Of a stretch of DNA of 64,000 nucleotides, positions 25,566 through 32,894 are shown in pieces. The stretch covers positions 868,001-932,000 of the forward strand of contig NZ_CP080521.1 of NCBI RefSeq assembly GCF_019468565.1, given 5' to 3'. Positions within the stretch are counted from its first letter, which is position 1. Each line of letters starts with the position of its first letter. The DNA is from Pseudonocardia sp. DSM 110487 (GTDB taxonomy: Bacteria > Actinomycetota > Actinomycetes > Mycobacteriales > Pseudonocardiaceae). A model generated the notes under the pieces. It searched no databases. It saw nothing but the letters and a program-made list of their open reading frames with translations, and was not told where the DNA came from. The position numbers and the translations under genes were made by a program.

Positions 25566-26321
25566 TCAGGCGTTGTAGCCGCCGTGGGCGTCCAGCACCG
25601 CGCCCGTGACGTACGAGGCGGCAGGGCTCGCCAGGAAGGCGATCGCGGCGGCGATCTCCTGCGGATGGCCCATGCGCTGCAGCGACAGCGCGCTGAGCAG
25701 CGTCTTGAGGACCTCGGGGTTGGGCGGTTCCATCCCGCTCTCCATCAGTCCGGCTTCCACCACGTTGGCCGTGATGCCCCGGGGTCCGAGGTCGCGAGCG
25801 ACGCCCATGGTGTACCGCTCGATCCCGGACTTGGTCGCCGAGTAGTCGGCGACGCCGGGGATGCCGACCCGGCTGCCCAGTCCCGAGCTGACCGTGATGA
25901 TGCGGCCGTCCGCGCGCAGCACCCGGGAGGCGGCCCGGATGATCGCGATCACGCCGAGGTAGTTCGTGGCGTGCATGCGGTCCAGCGCGGCGGTGTCGGC
26001 ATCCGGGTCGTCCACGGTGCGGCCCTGCTCCGTCGAGATCGCCGCGTTGTTGACGAGGATGTCCAGGCCGCCGAAGTACGCGACCACCTCGTCGATCAGC
26101 GCCGGCGCCCCGCTCGTGTCCGCCTGGTCGGACCGGAAGGCCGCGACCTTCGCGCCCGTGCCACGCACCTCGTCGACGACGGCCTGTGCCTGCTTCTCCG
26201 AGCTGACGTAGGTGAACCCGACGTCGGCGCCCTGCTCGGCCAGGAGCCTGACGGTGGCGGCTCCCAGTCCGCGGGACCCTCCGGTGACCAGGGCGACCTT
26301 GCCAGTGAGCGGTTCGTTCAT
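25566..26321 (-). CDS. Classical SDR oxidoreductase
   Basis: This 251-aa enzyme starts MNEPLTGKVALVTGGSRGLG. It has the NNAA motif (ILVNNAAIS), catalytic Ser in ITVSSGLGS and the pair YSATK with Tyr near 156. The C-terminus VLDAHGGYNA matches the 21289-22038 protein. The start at 26321 follows GGGAAG. It is divergent from an Rrf2 regulator with repeated GTCGTAAC boxes between, so it is almost certainly Rrf2-controlled. Substrate unknown. Confidence 0.88.
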   Translation of the reverse strand: MNEPLTGKVALVTGGSRGLGAATVRLLAEQGADVGFTYVSSEKQAQAVVDEVRGTGAKVAAFRSDQADTSGAPALIDEVVAYFGGLDILVNNAAISTEQGRTVDDPDADTAALDRMHATNYLGVIAIIRAASRVLRADGRIITVSSGLGSRVGIPGVADYSATKSGIERYTMGVARDLGPRGITANVVEAGLMESGMEPPNPEVLKTLLSALSLQRMGHPQEIAAAIAFLASPAASYVTGAVLDAHGGYNA

Positions 26322-26351
26322 TCTTCCCACCTCGCTGTTCGATCATTCGGT

Positions 26352-26417
26352 AGTCGTAACGCTAGTTGTTACGACTAACTGTCGCAACTGTTGTTGTTAC
26401 GACAGCGCGGTCGTAAC
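26352..26417. promoter_or_regulatory. Four GTCGTAAC half-sites forming two Rrf2 operator dyads
   Basis: Dyad 1 is AGTCGTAAC (26352-26360), spacer GCTAGTT, then GTTACGACT (26368-26376). Dyad 2 is GTTACGAC (26396-26403), spacer AGCGCG, then GTCGTAAC (26410-26417). All four half-sites share GTCGTAAC or its complement exactly. They fill the 125-bp gap between the SDR and Rrf2 genes, one dyad nearer each start, which strongly suggests control of both genes by the Rrf2 protein. Confidence 0.7.
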
Positions 26418-26446
26418 ATGGCGCGTTACAGCCGAGGGGAGGGTTC

Positions 26447-26884
26447 GTGAGCGCCAACAGCAGGTTGACCATCGCCGCTCACGCGCTGGCCTGGATCGGC
26501 CTCTACCAGCGCCGGGGCCATGAGGTGGCCACGTCCGAGCAGATCGCGGGCAGCGCGAACACCAACCCCGTGGTGATCAGGCGGCTGCTCGGCGAGCTGC
26601 GCAAGGCGGGGCTCGTGAAGTCCCGGCGTGGCGTTGGCGCCGGCTGGTCACTGGCGCGCGAGCTGGAGTCGATCACTCTGCTCGACGTGTACGACGCGGT
26701 GGAGCCCGGTCCACTGTTCGCCATGCACCGCGCCAGCCCGGACCAGGGGTGCGTGGTGGGCTACGGCATCCGGCCGGCGATGCAGGGCATCTACGGGGGC
26801 ATCGAGGAGACGCTGAGAGCCGAGTTGGCCCACGTCACGATGGAGGACGTGCTCCGGGACGTCCTCGCGGTACCGCGCTCCTAG
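26447..26884 (+). CDS. Rrf2 family transcriptional regulator
   Basis: The 145-aa protein begins SANSRLTIAAHALAWIGLYQ and has the Rrf2 HTH (TSEQIAGSANTNPVVIRRLL) and wing (RRGVGAGWSLAR). Only one cysteine (QGCVVG, near residue 101) remains in the region where cluster-binding members carry three, so it may sense thiols or an organic inducer rather than bind an Fe-S cluster. Start GTG 26447 is preceded by GAGGG. It is divergent from the SDR gene with four shared half-sites between. Confidence 0.88.
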   Translation: MSANSRLTIAAHALAWIGLYQRRGHEVATSEQIAGSANTNPVVIRRLLGELRKAGLVKSRRGVGAGWSLARELESITLLDVYDAVEPGPLFAMHRASPDQGCVVGYGIRPAMQGIYGGIEETLRAELAHVTMEDVLRDVLAVPRS

Positions 26885-26895
26885 CGGCGGCGGGT

Positions 26896-27036
26896 GTTCT
26901 ACCAACCTGCGAGAGCGACATGGCTGACCAGCCGTCTGCGCACCTTCTCAGCCTCGGCGGCGGCCTTCGGGTCCGGCTGGCACGGTTTTCGACGAGGTAG
27001 CGACGCTTGCCGCTGATCGCGTCGATGCTGGCTAAA
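26896..27036 (-). pseudogene. Tyrosine integrase N-terminal remnant
   Basis: On the reverse strand, one frame reads ISGKRRYLVE near 27000 and another continues DPKAAAEAEKVRRRLVS toward 26900. Together these match the start of actinobacterial phage-type integrases (DPVTGKRRYLTE..VP.GPKAA.EAEKVRTRLL, as I recall it). At least one frameshift separates them and the catalytic domain is absent; the remnant stops close to the Rrf2 gene end. It occupies part of a 353-bp stretch (26885-27237) in which I see nothing else recognisable. Confidence 0.5.
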
Positions 27037-27237
27037 CCCGAACCCGCAGCGAACCGCGTGGAAAGGCCACCCGCCACGCAGGCCCGTCTCCCGCGACTCG
27101 ACCCGTCCGACGTGGCCGGTAACCAGCACCGGGCCAGGGTTGCGGTTCAGCGGGTTGCCGCGTGGTCAGACGCGCCGGTTCTCGCCCGACACTCCCCGGA
27201 TGGTTGGCGCAGACGCTGCCCGACTACTCCCGTCGAC

Positions 27238-27762
27238 TCAGCACTCGGCGACGCCAGCCTCATGCAAGGCGCGACGGACGATCGGGGCGAAGGGGTGCCT
27301 CGCGATGTCGAGCGCCCCTTCGATCTCGGCCGCTGGCATCACCCGGCGGAAGGGGATCTCATGTCGCGGGTCCCACGGGTCAACCGTGACGTCAGCCCGC
27401 CAGATCGAGCGAACGAGCACGGTCCCGGATTGTCGGCCCGCTACGTACTCGCCGCGGGAGAAGCCCAGCAGGCGAGCTCGGACGACGGTCGCACACGCCT
27501 CCTCGCGCACCTCTCGTCGCAGGGTCTGCTCCCAGGTCTCGCCGTGTTCCCGCCGGCCGGCGGGTAGCTCCCATCGTCGTCCGTCGCGGCTGATCACGAC
27601 GACATCTGCGGTGTCCGTGACGCAGATGCCTTCCGCCCCGTGAGCCTGGCCCTCGGGCGGCATGTTCGGCGCGTGCCACGACACCAGGATCTCGTCATCG
27701 CCGACACGGACAGCGATCTGGCGAGCGTCGAGATCGGTAGGCCTGCGCTGGCTTCGCTCCAT
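27238..27762 (-). CDS. Nudix hydrolase
   Basis: The 174-aa protein has an intact Nudix box (GX5EX7REUXEE): GRREHGETWEQTLRREVREEA around residues 68-88. It is expected to cleave nucleoside-diphosphate derivatives with magnesium. The start at 27762 has GGAGG upstream. It lies downstream of the second Nudix gene in the same direction, with a 55-bp gap, within a small nucleotide-related set between an integrase remnant and tRNA-Arg. Substrate unknown. Confidence 0.85.
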   Translation of the reverse strand: MERSQRRPTDLDARQIAVRVGDDEILVSWHAPNMPPEGQAHGAEGICVTDTADVVVISRDGRRWELPAGRREHGETWEQTLRREVREEACATVVRARLLGFSRGEYVAGRQSGTVLVRSIWRADVTVDPWDPRHEIPFRRVMPAAEIEGALDIARHPFAPIVRRALHEAGVAEC

Positions 27763-27817
27763 GACCGCTCCTCCCGCTGGCCCACAGACTGGTGCTGGGC
27801 TTATTTGCTTGACAGCG

Positions 27818-28318
27818 TCATCGCACCCATTGGGCTGCTGCCGGGCGGCCGTGGCGCAGCACGCTGCCCGCCGCCTCGGTGAAGTCGTCTGGAAAGATCC
27901 GGATCCTCCGCAGGTCGGGATCGTCGATGGACCACCAGCGGAACTCCTGGATGTAGGTGCGCTCGTATTGACTCAGGTTGTCGCGGGTCAGTTCAGCAGA
28001 GGAGACCGGGCACCAGAAGTACCGCTCGTCGGTGGCGCGGGTGACACCCGCCGCGTCGGTGATGCTCTTGCGACGCCGCCAGATGCACGGACCAGGATCG
28101 TCGATGACATGTCCTGTCTCCTCGAGGATCTCGCGCACGATCGCGGTCTCGAAGGTCTCGAAGGTCTCGCCGGGCTCGACGCCGCCTCCGACAGTGATCC
28201 AGTAGTTCGTGACGGGGTCTGACGCGTTCAGCGCGACAGCGTCGCGCACGCGTAGGAGGAGGATCCGGCCGTCGGGGTCGGTGATCAGGGCCCGCGCGGA
28301 CGGCCGGAACACGATCAT
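27818..28318 (-). CDS. Nudix-family protein with a lengthened Nudix box
   Basis: The 166-aa protein starts MIVFRPSARALITDPDGRILLLRV and shows a Nudix fold with WITVGGGVEPGE. In the box, the spacing between that Glu and REILEETG is 10 rather than 7 residues, because TFE is repeated (ETFETFETAIVREI). The DNA shows a 9-bp tandem duplication (GGTCTCGAA twice, 28145-28162). This may distort the metal site. A GTG at 28351 would give a longer form. Downstream Nudix and upstream CoaD-like genes have the same orientation. Confidence 0.75.
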   Translation of the reverse strand: MIVFRPSARALITDPDGRILLLRVRDAVALNASDPVTNYWITVGGGVEPGETFETFETAIVREILEETGHVIDDPGPCIWRRRKSITDAAGVTRATDERYFWCPVSSAELTRDNLSQYERTYIQEFRWWSIDDPDLRRIRIFPDDFTEAAGSVLRHGRPAAAQWVR

Positions 28319-28405
28319 GCCCAGAACGTACGCACACGCGAGCGCACCCACTCGCGAATTTCCGCCGGTCTGGGGAGTCTCGACGAGCTGATCTTCGATC
28401 GGGCG

Positions 28406-28816
28406 CTACCGCTGGGCCGTCGCCGCGATGAGGGTTGAGGAGATGTACGCGTGCGCGGGATTGGTCGGGACGAAGAGCGTTTCGATGCCGCTCAGATGAC
28501 GGTTCATCTGCGCCATCGGCAATTCGTCCCCCAGGTCGCCCAGGGTGCGCATGCCTCGCACGATCACGCCGATGCTCGCACCCCGGCAGTAGTCGACCAG
28601 TAGCTTGCCGGCACTGGAGTCCACCGTGACGTTGCCCAGGTCGCTGGTCATGTCGGCCAGCAGGGCCAGTCGTTCGGCGAGGGGGAGTCGGCCGGACTTC
28701 TTCGGGTTGGTCAGCACGCACATGACGACTCCGTCGAACATGCCCGCAACCCGGCGCGCAACGTCGAGGTGTCCCTGCGTGGCCGGGTCGAAGGAGCCGG
28801 GGAACACGGCGCGCAT
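28406..28816 (-). CDS. Short CoaD-like phosphopantetheine adenylyltransferase paralogue
   Basis: The 136-aa protein starts MRAVFPGSFDPATQGHLDVA with the nucleotidyl-transferase TxGH motif, and has RGMRTLGDLGDELPMAQMNR. Normal CoaD (about 160 aa) catalyses the fourth step of coenzyme A synthesis. Here the usual end (ISSSxVRE, then a Gly loop and LVP helix) is cut to ISSTLIAATAQR, so the ATP-binding ISSxxxR motif lacks its Arg. It is probably a divergent second copy, not the essential enzyme. The ATG has no clear ribosome site but a TAGTAT hexamer lies just upstream, as for a leaderless transcript. Confidence 0.7.
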   Translation of the reverse strand: MRAVFPGSFDPATQGHLDVARRVAGMFDGVVMCVLTNPKKSGRLPLAERLALLADMTSDLGNVTVDSSAGKLLVDYCRGASIGVIVRGMRTLGDLGDELPMAQMNRHLSGIETLFVPTNPAHAYISSTLIAATAQR

Positions 28817-28903
28817 GGCTTGCCATACTAACGATCGGCCTCGTCCAACGAACTCCACCTCGAGCGGTGCACCAACGGGCAGACGCCGGCCGCCCGGATC
28901 CGG

Positions 28904-29371
28904 TCACCTCGCTTGCCCGAGAGCGGCGCGTAGCTTGTCGGCATACGGCCAGCGCTGTTCAGCTGGCACGAACTGGCCGTAGGGGGCTGAGGCGTACAGG
29001 TCGTCGCCGACGTAACGCGGGAAGACGTGCACGTGGTAGTGCCAGGCGTCCTGGCTGCCGGCCGGCTCGTTGTGCTGCCGAGTGGAAACGCCGTCACAGC
29101 CGTAGGCGCTGCGCATCGCGATCGCGATCCGGCGGACGACATCGTGCACGGCGTGCCCGCACTGGTCCGGGAGGTCATACAGGTTCTCGTGGTGGGCGGT
29201 GGGGACTACGAGCACATGACCGTGGTTGTTCGGCCACCAACGTGGTGCGATCAGCGCCGCCGCGCCATGCGTGCGGCAGACGATGTCCCGCTGGGTGTTG
29301 GCTGCGCTGTCCATCCCGCTGAGCACCCGACAGAACGGGCACAGGTAGCCCTCGGGCTCGTGATTGAACAC
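28904..29371 (-). CDS. HIT family nucleotide-binding protein
   Basis: The 155-aa HIT protein has the histidine triad AWHYHVHVFPRY near residue 114 and an N-terminal CPFC pair (YLCPFCRVLSG) with another Cys-His that may bind zinc. HIT proteins hydrolyse or transfer nucleotidyl groups (AMP-lysine, Ap4A or similar). I chose GTG 29371 because GGAG lies five bases before it; GTG 29377 is the alternative. The neighbouring Nudix and CoaD-like genes also act on nucleotide conjugates, so they may form a small functional group. Confidence 0.85.
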   Translation of the reverse strand: MFNHEPEGYLCPFCRVLSGMDSAANTQRDIVCRTHGAAALIAPRWWPNNHGHVLVVPTAHHENLYDLPDQCGHAVHDVVRRIAIAMRSAYGCDGVSTRQHNEPAGSQDAWHYHVHVFPRYVGDDLYASAPYGQFVPAEQRWPYADKLRAALGQAR

Positions 29372-29380
29372 GACCACTCC

Positions 29381-29593
29381 TCACCGGTCGCCCATCGCGG
29401 GCCAGTACGCCCGAATCTCGTCGTCGGTGAGGAGTTCGACTAGCTTGTCACGGTCGGATTCGTCGTCGCCGACAAGCTGGGTCACGAACACGTAGTCGCT
29501 GTCCCGGGGAGGGTCTCGATCTCGCCGCGCTGCCGTCGCGACGACCGCGCCGACGCCCTGGTCATGGAACGGCGATAGCACCGCGCGCTCCAC
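29381..29593 (-). CDS. Small hypothetical protein upstream of HIT gene
   Basis: The 70-aa frame ends DESDRDKLVELLTDDEIRAYWPAMGDR, with acidic, well-formed helices that look like a real C-terminus. The N-terminal part is less convincing and the start (GTG 29593) is uncertain. The stop lies nine bases before the preferred HIT start and supplies part of the HIT ribosome site. It could be the tail of a gene cut by insertion events near the adjacent tRNA-Arg. No family recognised. Confidence 0.4.
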   Translation of the reverse strand: MERAVLSPFHDQGVGAVVATAARRDRDPPRDSDYVFVTQLVGDDESDRDKLVELLTDDEIRAYWPAMGDR

Positions 29594-29633
29594 GGCGGAC
29601 CACCGAGACCGCCGCTCAGGCCTGTGACTTGCG

Positions 29634-29706
29634 TGCCCCCGGCAGGATTCGAACCTGCGACACCCGCTTTAGGAGAGCGGTGCTCTATCCCCTGAGCTAC
29701 GAGGGC
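29634..29706 (-). tRNA. tRNA-Arg (anticodon CCT)
   Basis: The reverse strand folds as a full cloverleaf of 73 nt: acceptor GCCCTCG pairs with CGGGGGC (one G-U), anticodon stem CCGCT/AGCGG with loop CTCCTAA gives anticodon CCT (Arg, codon AGG), and the T arm has GGTTCGAATCC. The 3' CCA is not encoded. tRNA genes are common integration sites, and a decayed island lies directly downstream. Confidence 0.95.
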
Positions 29707-29806
29707 TTGCGGCTCGATCCTAGCCGTGACCGGCGGCACCGCCCGGCCCGGGCGCCGAGGTTGCGCGGATGTAAGGATCGGCGGGTCGCTGGGGGAGGGA
29801 GCCGTC

Positions 29807-30529
29807 GTGGACGTCAGCAGCCTCGTCGAGGTCGCCCCGCGGGAGCGGTTCGAGCGGATCTGCGCGCTCACCGGCGCGGGGATCAGTGTGGCGGCCGGGC
29901 TCGGGACGTTCAGGGGGCCGGACGGGCTCTGGACGCTCTCGCCCGAGGTCGAGCGGGCCATGCACGCCCATCTGCTGCCCGGCAACGTCGACGCGTTGTG
30001 GGATGTCTGGGGCGGCATGTGGAAGACGGCCGCGGCGGCTGGGCCGACGCAGGCGCACCGTGCGCTCGCGGCCGCCGGGGCGTCGGTGATCACGCAGAAC
30101 GTCGACGGGTTGCACCAGGCCGCGGGGTCGGTCGACGTCGTCGAGCTGCACGGGTCGGCCGGCCGGGCTCGGTGCCTCGACGAGGCCTTCTGCGGCTGGA
30201 CCGGGCCTGCCGACGACGCGCGGCGTGCCGATCCGCCGCAGTGCGGGCGGTGCACGGAGCCGGCGCGCCCTGCCGTCGTCCTGTTCGGGGAGATGCTCGA
30301 CCCGGAGGCGCTCGGCGCCGCGCGGCGGCTGGTCTCGGCATGCGACCTCTTCCTCGCGATCGGCACGTCGGGCAGGGTGGCGCCTGCGTCATGGCTGGCG
30401 CCGACGGCCCGTGCGGCGGGCGCGTTCTGCGTGAACGTCGACCTGCACCCGGACGGGCCGGTCGACCCGGCCTTCCACGCCCGCGTCGTCGGCGATGCGG
30501 AGGACGTGCTGGCGGAGTGGGCGCGGTAG
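29807..30529 (+). CDS. Sir2-type NAD-dependent protein deacylase
   Basis: The 240-aa sirtuin has ALTGAGISVAAGLGTFRG (NAD loop), QNVDGLH and the catalytic His in VELHGSAGRARC. Zinc cysteines are CLDEAFC and CGRC, and IGTSGRVAPAS closes the NAD pocket. It removes acyl groups from lysine and makes O-acyl-ADP-ribose. GTG 29807 with GGGAGGGAG upstream is preferred over a longer N-terminus that would run into the tRNA flank. No clear operon partner; a PheRS-like gene faces it across 127 bp. Confidence 0.88.
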   Translation: MDVSSLVEVAPRERFERICALTGAGISVAAGLGTFRGPDGLWTLSPEVERAMHAHLLPGNVDALWDVWGGMWKTAAAAGPTQAHRALAAAGASVITQNVDGLHQAAGSVDVVELHGSAGRARCLDEAFCGWTGPADDARRADPPQCGRCTEPARPAVVLFGEMLDPEALGAARRLVSACDLFLAIGTSGRVAPASWLAPTARAAGAFCVNVDLHPDGPVDPAFHARVVGDAEDVLAEWAR

Positions 30530-30656
30530 CGCGAGGAGATCCCCGCAAGATCCATCCGACATCAGCCTCGTTGCCCGCGACGTGGCGATCACGCGCAACT
30601 CGCAACGATCAAGCTGCCCGAGATGACGGGGAACGCCCTTCCGGGGGCGCCCAGCC

Positions 30657-31937
30657 TCACATCGGAACGATCAAGCCTTGGAGACCGTGGCGGGCGTCGC
30701 CGAGCACCTGCTCGCACACCTGCGCCTCGCTCTCCGGCGAGAACACGTCCGGGACCACGTCGACATCGTCCATGCCGTCACGGTGCGGATGCCCGCGCCG
30801 CCATGTCGAGGAACGTTGCCGTTCCGGCAAACTCGCCCACTCGTGGTGCGGGCCCTCGTGCAGCGCGGCGTAGACGCGGTCCCGTATCGCGTTGGCCTGG
30901 GCGTCGGTGAGCGTCCGATCGAGGGGGCGAAGCACCAGCCGCAGCAGCACGTTGTCCTGGCCGGGCTCGGTACCGAGGCGGATCCGGGCGGGTGCGGGGA
31001 GCCTGTCGTGAGGCGTGCGGGCCAGCTGGGTGAGGCTCTCCAGCACGTCGGCGTCAGCGCCGAGAGCCGTGCGGGCGCGGTCGCCGAGCAACTCGTCGTC
31101 GACGTCGGCCGCCGCGACGATCGAGAGATCGCGCCGGACCGCGGGCAGCATCGAGACCGGGCGCCACGGGCCGAGATCCAGCATCTGCTCCGCGATCCGC
31201 GGGTCGGTGGCCCGCAGCAGCCGGATGTCCGGCACCCCTTTGCGCAACATGACTGCCCGGTCGAGCCCCATGCCGAGCGCGAGTCCGCGCCAGCGCCCCG
31301 GGTCCAGCCCGGCCGCGGCCAGTACGTGCGGCGAGGCCAGCCCGCACTCGGCGAGCTCGACCCACTCGTCGCCCACGCGGACGTCCACCTGGCGGCCTTG
31401 CTCGGTGTACGGGTGCCGGGCGGGCACGGTGCGCCATCTGGCGCCGGGCAGGACCGCGTCGACGAGCGCGCCGAGCATGTCGTCCAGGTCGGCACCGCCC
31501 TCGGTGATGCGCCACAGGTCGAGCTGGTGCGGCTCGCCGACGTGCATGCGATCGATGGCGTCGCGCCGGTAGACGAGGCCGGGCAGCACGAGCAGCACGT
31601 CGGTGCGCGGGTCGGGCTGCGCGGCGAGCGCACGCAGCGCGGGCGGGACGCCTGCCGTGGTGTGGCTGCGCAGCATGACGGTGTCGCTCAGGTAGCGCGA
31701 GTAGCGGGCCTCGCGGGTGATCGCGGAGGCCGGGTAGCCGAGGCGGTCGTAGTTGTCCTCGACGGCGACGACGGGGGACGAGCGCAGCACGCGCACCGCG
31801 CAGCCCCACCGGGTGGCGAGCGCGTCGACCGCGGCGTCGAGCAGGAGCCCGACGGCGTGGGTCCCATTGGCGGGATCGGTCAGGTCGCGCAGCGCGATGG
31901 CGGCGGCGAGGTGGTCGGGGGAGAGGGTGGCGGACAT
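30657..31937 (-). CDS. Single-chain PheRS-like class II synthetase homologue
   Basis: The 426-aa protein joins a PheS-like catalytic core to an FDX-ACB anticodon domain. Class II traits are RSHTTAGVP (motif 2 region), PGLVYRRDAIDRMH, then CGLASPHVLAAAG and GMGLDRAVMLRKGVPDIRLL (motif 3). The C-terminal RRDLSIVAAADVDD... region resembles the PheT FDX-ACB domain. This matches the monomeric layout of mitochondrial PheRS, but the PheS coiled coil and most of PheT are absent. The usual HQVEG pocket is HQLDLW. It is probably a paralogue acting on an unusual substrate rather than the housekeeping enzyme. Start 31937 has GAGGATC upstream. Confidence 0.75.
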   Translation of the reverse strand: MSATLSPDHLAAAIALRDLTDPANGTHAVGLLLDAAVDALATRWGCAVRVLRSSPVVAVEDNYDRLGYPASAITREARYSRYLSDTVMLRSHTTAGVPPALRALAAQPDPRTDVLLVLPGLVYRRDAIDRMHVGEPHQLDLWRITEGGADLDDMLGALVDAVLPGARWRTVPARHPYTEQGRQVDVRVGDEWVELAECGLASPHVLAAAGLDPGRWRGLALGMGLDRAVMLRKGVPDIRLLRATDPRIAEQMLDLGPWRPVSMLPAVRRDLSIVAAADVDDELLGDRARTALGADADVLESLTQLARTPHDRLPAPARIRLGTEPGQDNVLLRLVLRPLDRTLTDAQANAIRDRVYAALHEGPHHEWASLPERQRSSTWRRGHPHRDGMDDVDVVPDVFSPESEAQVCEQVLGDARHGLQGLIVPM

Positions 31938-31970
31938 GGCGATCCTCACGGGTGGTGGCGGGTGGGCTCA

Positions 31971-32040
31971 CCCCCGGCCGCCCCGGCGCGCGGATCAGGC
32001 GGATACGTCGATGCCCGCGCGGCCGCACCGCGGCCGGGGG
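31971..32040. repeat. 11-bp inverted repeat in the leader of the PheRS-like gene
   Basis: CCCCCGGCCGC (31971-31981) pairs perfectly with GCGGCCGGGGG (32030-32040), enclosing 48 bases that themselves contain GCGGCCGC words. It lies in the 255-bp gap between the PheRS-like gene and divergent mprA. It could be an mRNA structure in the 5' leader of the synthetase-like gene. No T-box (no conserved AGGGUGGNACCGCG word) or known riboswitch is seen. Confidence 0.4.
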
Positions 32041-32153
32041 CACGGAAATCGCCGCGTGCTCGCCATGGGGAGAAGATAGCGCGGTGAGCTGCTGCACGCT
32101 TCTCATATCCGCTGGTCACCCGGCCGGGGATCGTTGCCAGCGCCACAGGCGGC

Positions 32154-32172
32154 TCTCAGGCGCGTCTCAGAC
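32154..32172 (+). promoter_or_regulatory. MprA-box-like direct repeat upstream of mprA
   Basis: TCTCAGGC-GCG-TCTCAGAC is two 8-bp direct repeats in 19 bp, 11-bp period, ending 20 bases before the mprA start. M. tuberculosis MprA is known to bind a 19-bp site of two loose 8-bp direct repeats and to control its own operon. The period and position match an OmpR-family site; the assignment to this MprA is inferred. Confidence 0.6.
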
Positions 32173-32192
32173 CACGCGTTCACACTGACCGC

Positions 32193-32894
32193 ATGCGCAT
32201 CCTCGTCGTCGACGACGACCGGTCGGTCCGGGAGTCGTTGCGCCGTTCATTGGCCTTCAACGGCTACCAGGTCGAGCTCGCGAACGACGGCCAGGCAGCC
32301 CTCGACGCCGTGCTCGCGCAGCGCCCCGACGCGATGGTCCTCGACGTGATGATGCCGCGGCTCGACGGGCTCGAGGTGTGCCGACGGATGCGTGCCGCGG
32401 GCGACGAGCTGCCGATCCTCGTGCTCACGGCGCGCGACGCCGTGTCCGACCGCGTGGCGGGTCTCGACGCGGGCGCCGACGACTACCTGCCCAAACCGTT
32501 CGCTCTGGAGGAGCTGCTCGCCCGGCTGCGTGCGCTGCTGCGCCGGCGCACACCGGACGACATCGCCGCCGCGGCGGCGGGGCAGAGCAAGCCGCTGGAG
32601 TACGCCGATCTCTCGCTCGACCCCGACACGCGCGACGTCCGCCGCGGTGATCGCCCGATCAGCCTCACCCGCACCGAGTTCACGCTGCTGGAACTGCTGC
32701 TCACCAACCCGCGCCGGGTGCTCACCCGCTCCCAGATCCTGGAGCAGGTCTGGGGCTACGACTTCCCGACCACCGGCAATGCGCTGGAGGTGTACGTCGG
32801 CTACCTGCGGCGCAAGACCGAGGCCGACGGCGAGCCGCGGCTGATCCACACCGTCCGCGGCGTCGGGTACGTCCTGCGGGACACGCCGCCGTGA
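32193..32894 (+). CDS. mprA: MprA-type two-component response regulator
   Basis: The 233-aa regulator has a CheY-like receiver (DDD at residues 7-9, phospho-acceptor Asp51 in LDVMMP, Lys in LPKPF) and an OmpR-type winged helix at about 135-230 (ISLTRTEFTLLELLLTNPRR and VWGYDFPTTGNALEVYVGYLRRKTE in the C-terminal wing). In M. tuberculosis MprA controls envelope stress genes, sigma factors and pepD. The stop overlaps the kinase GTG by four bases. A direct-repeat site lies just upstream, consistent with autoregulation. Confidence 0.92.
   Translation: MRILVVDDDRSVRESLRRSLAFNGYQVELANDGQAALDAVLAQRPDAMVLDVMMPRLDGLEVCRRMRAAGDELPILVLTARDAVSDRVAGLDAGADDYLPKPFALEELLARLRALLRRRTPDDIAAAAAGQSKPLEYADLSLDPDTRDVRRGDRPISLTRTEFTLLELLLTNPRRVLTRSQILEQVWGYDFPTTGNALEVYVGYLRRKTEADGEPRLIHTVRGVGYVLRDTPP

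Noticed and set aside
31938..32192. Possible T-box or riboswitch before the PheRS-like gene
   Set aside because: No conserved T-box sequence; only a GC inverted repeat is visible.
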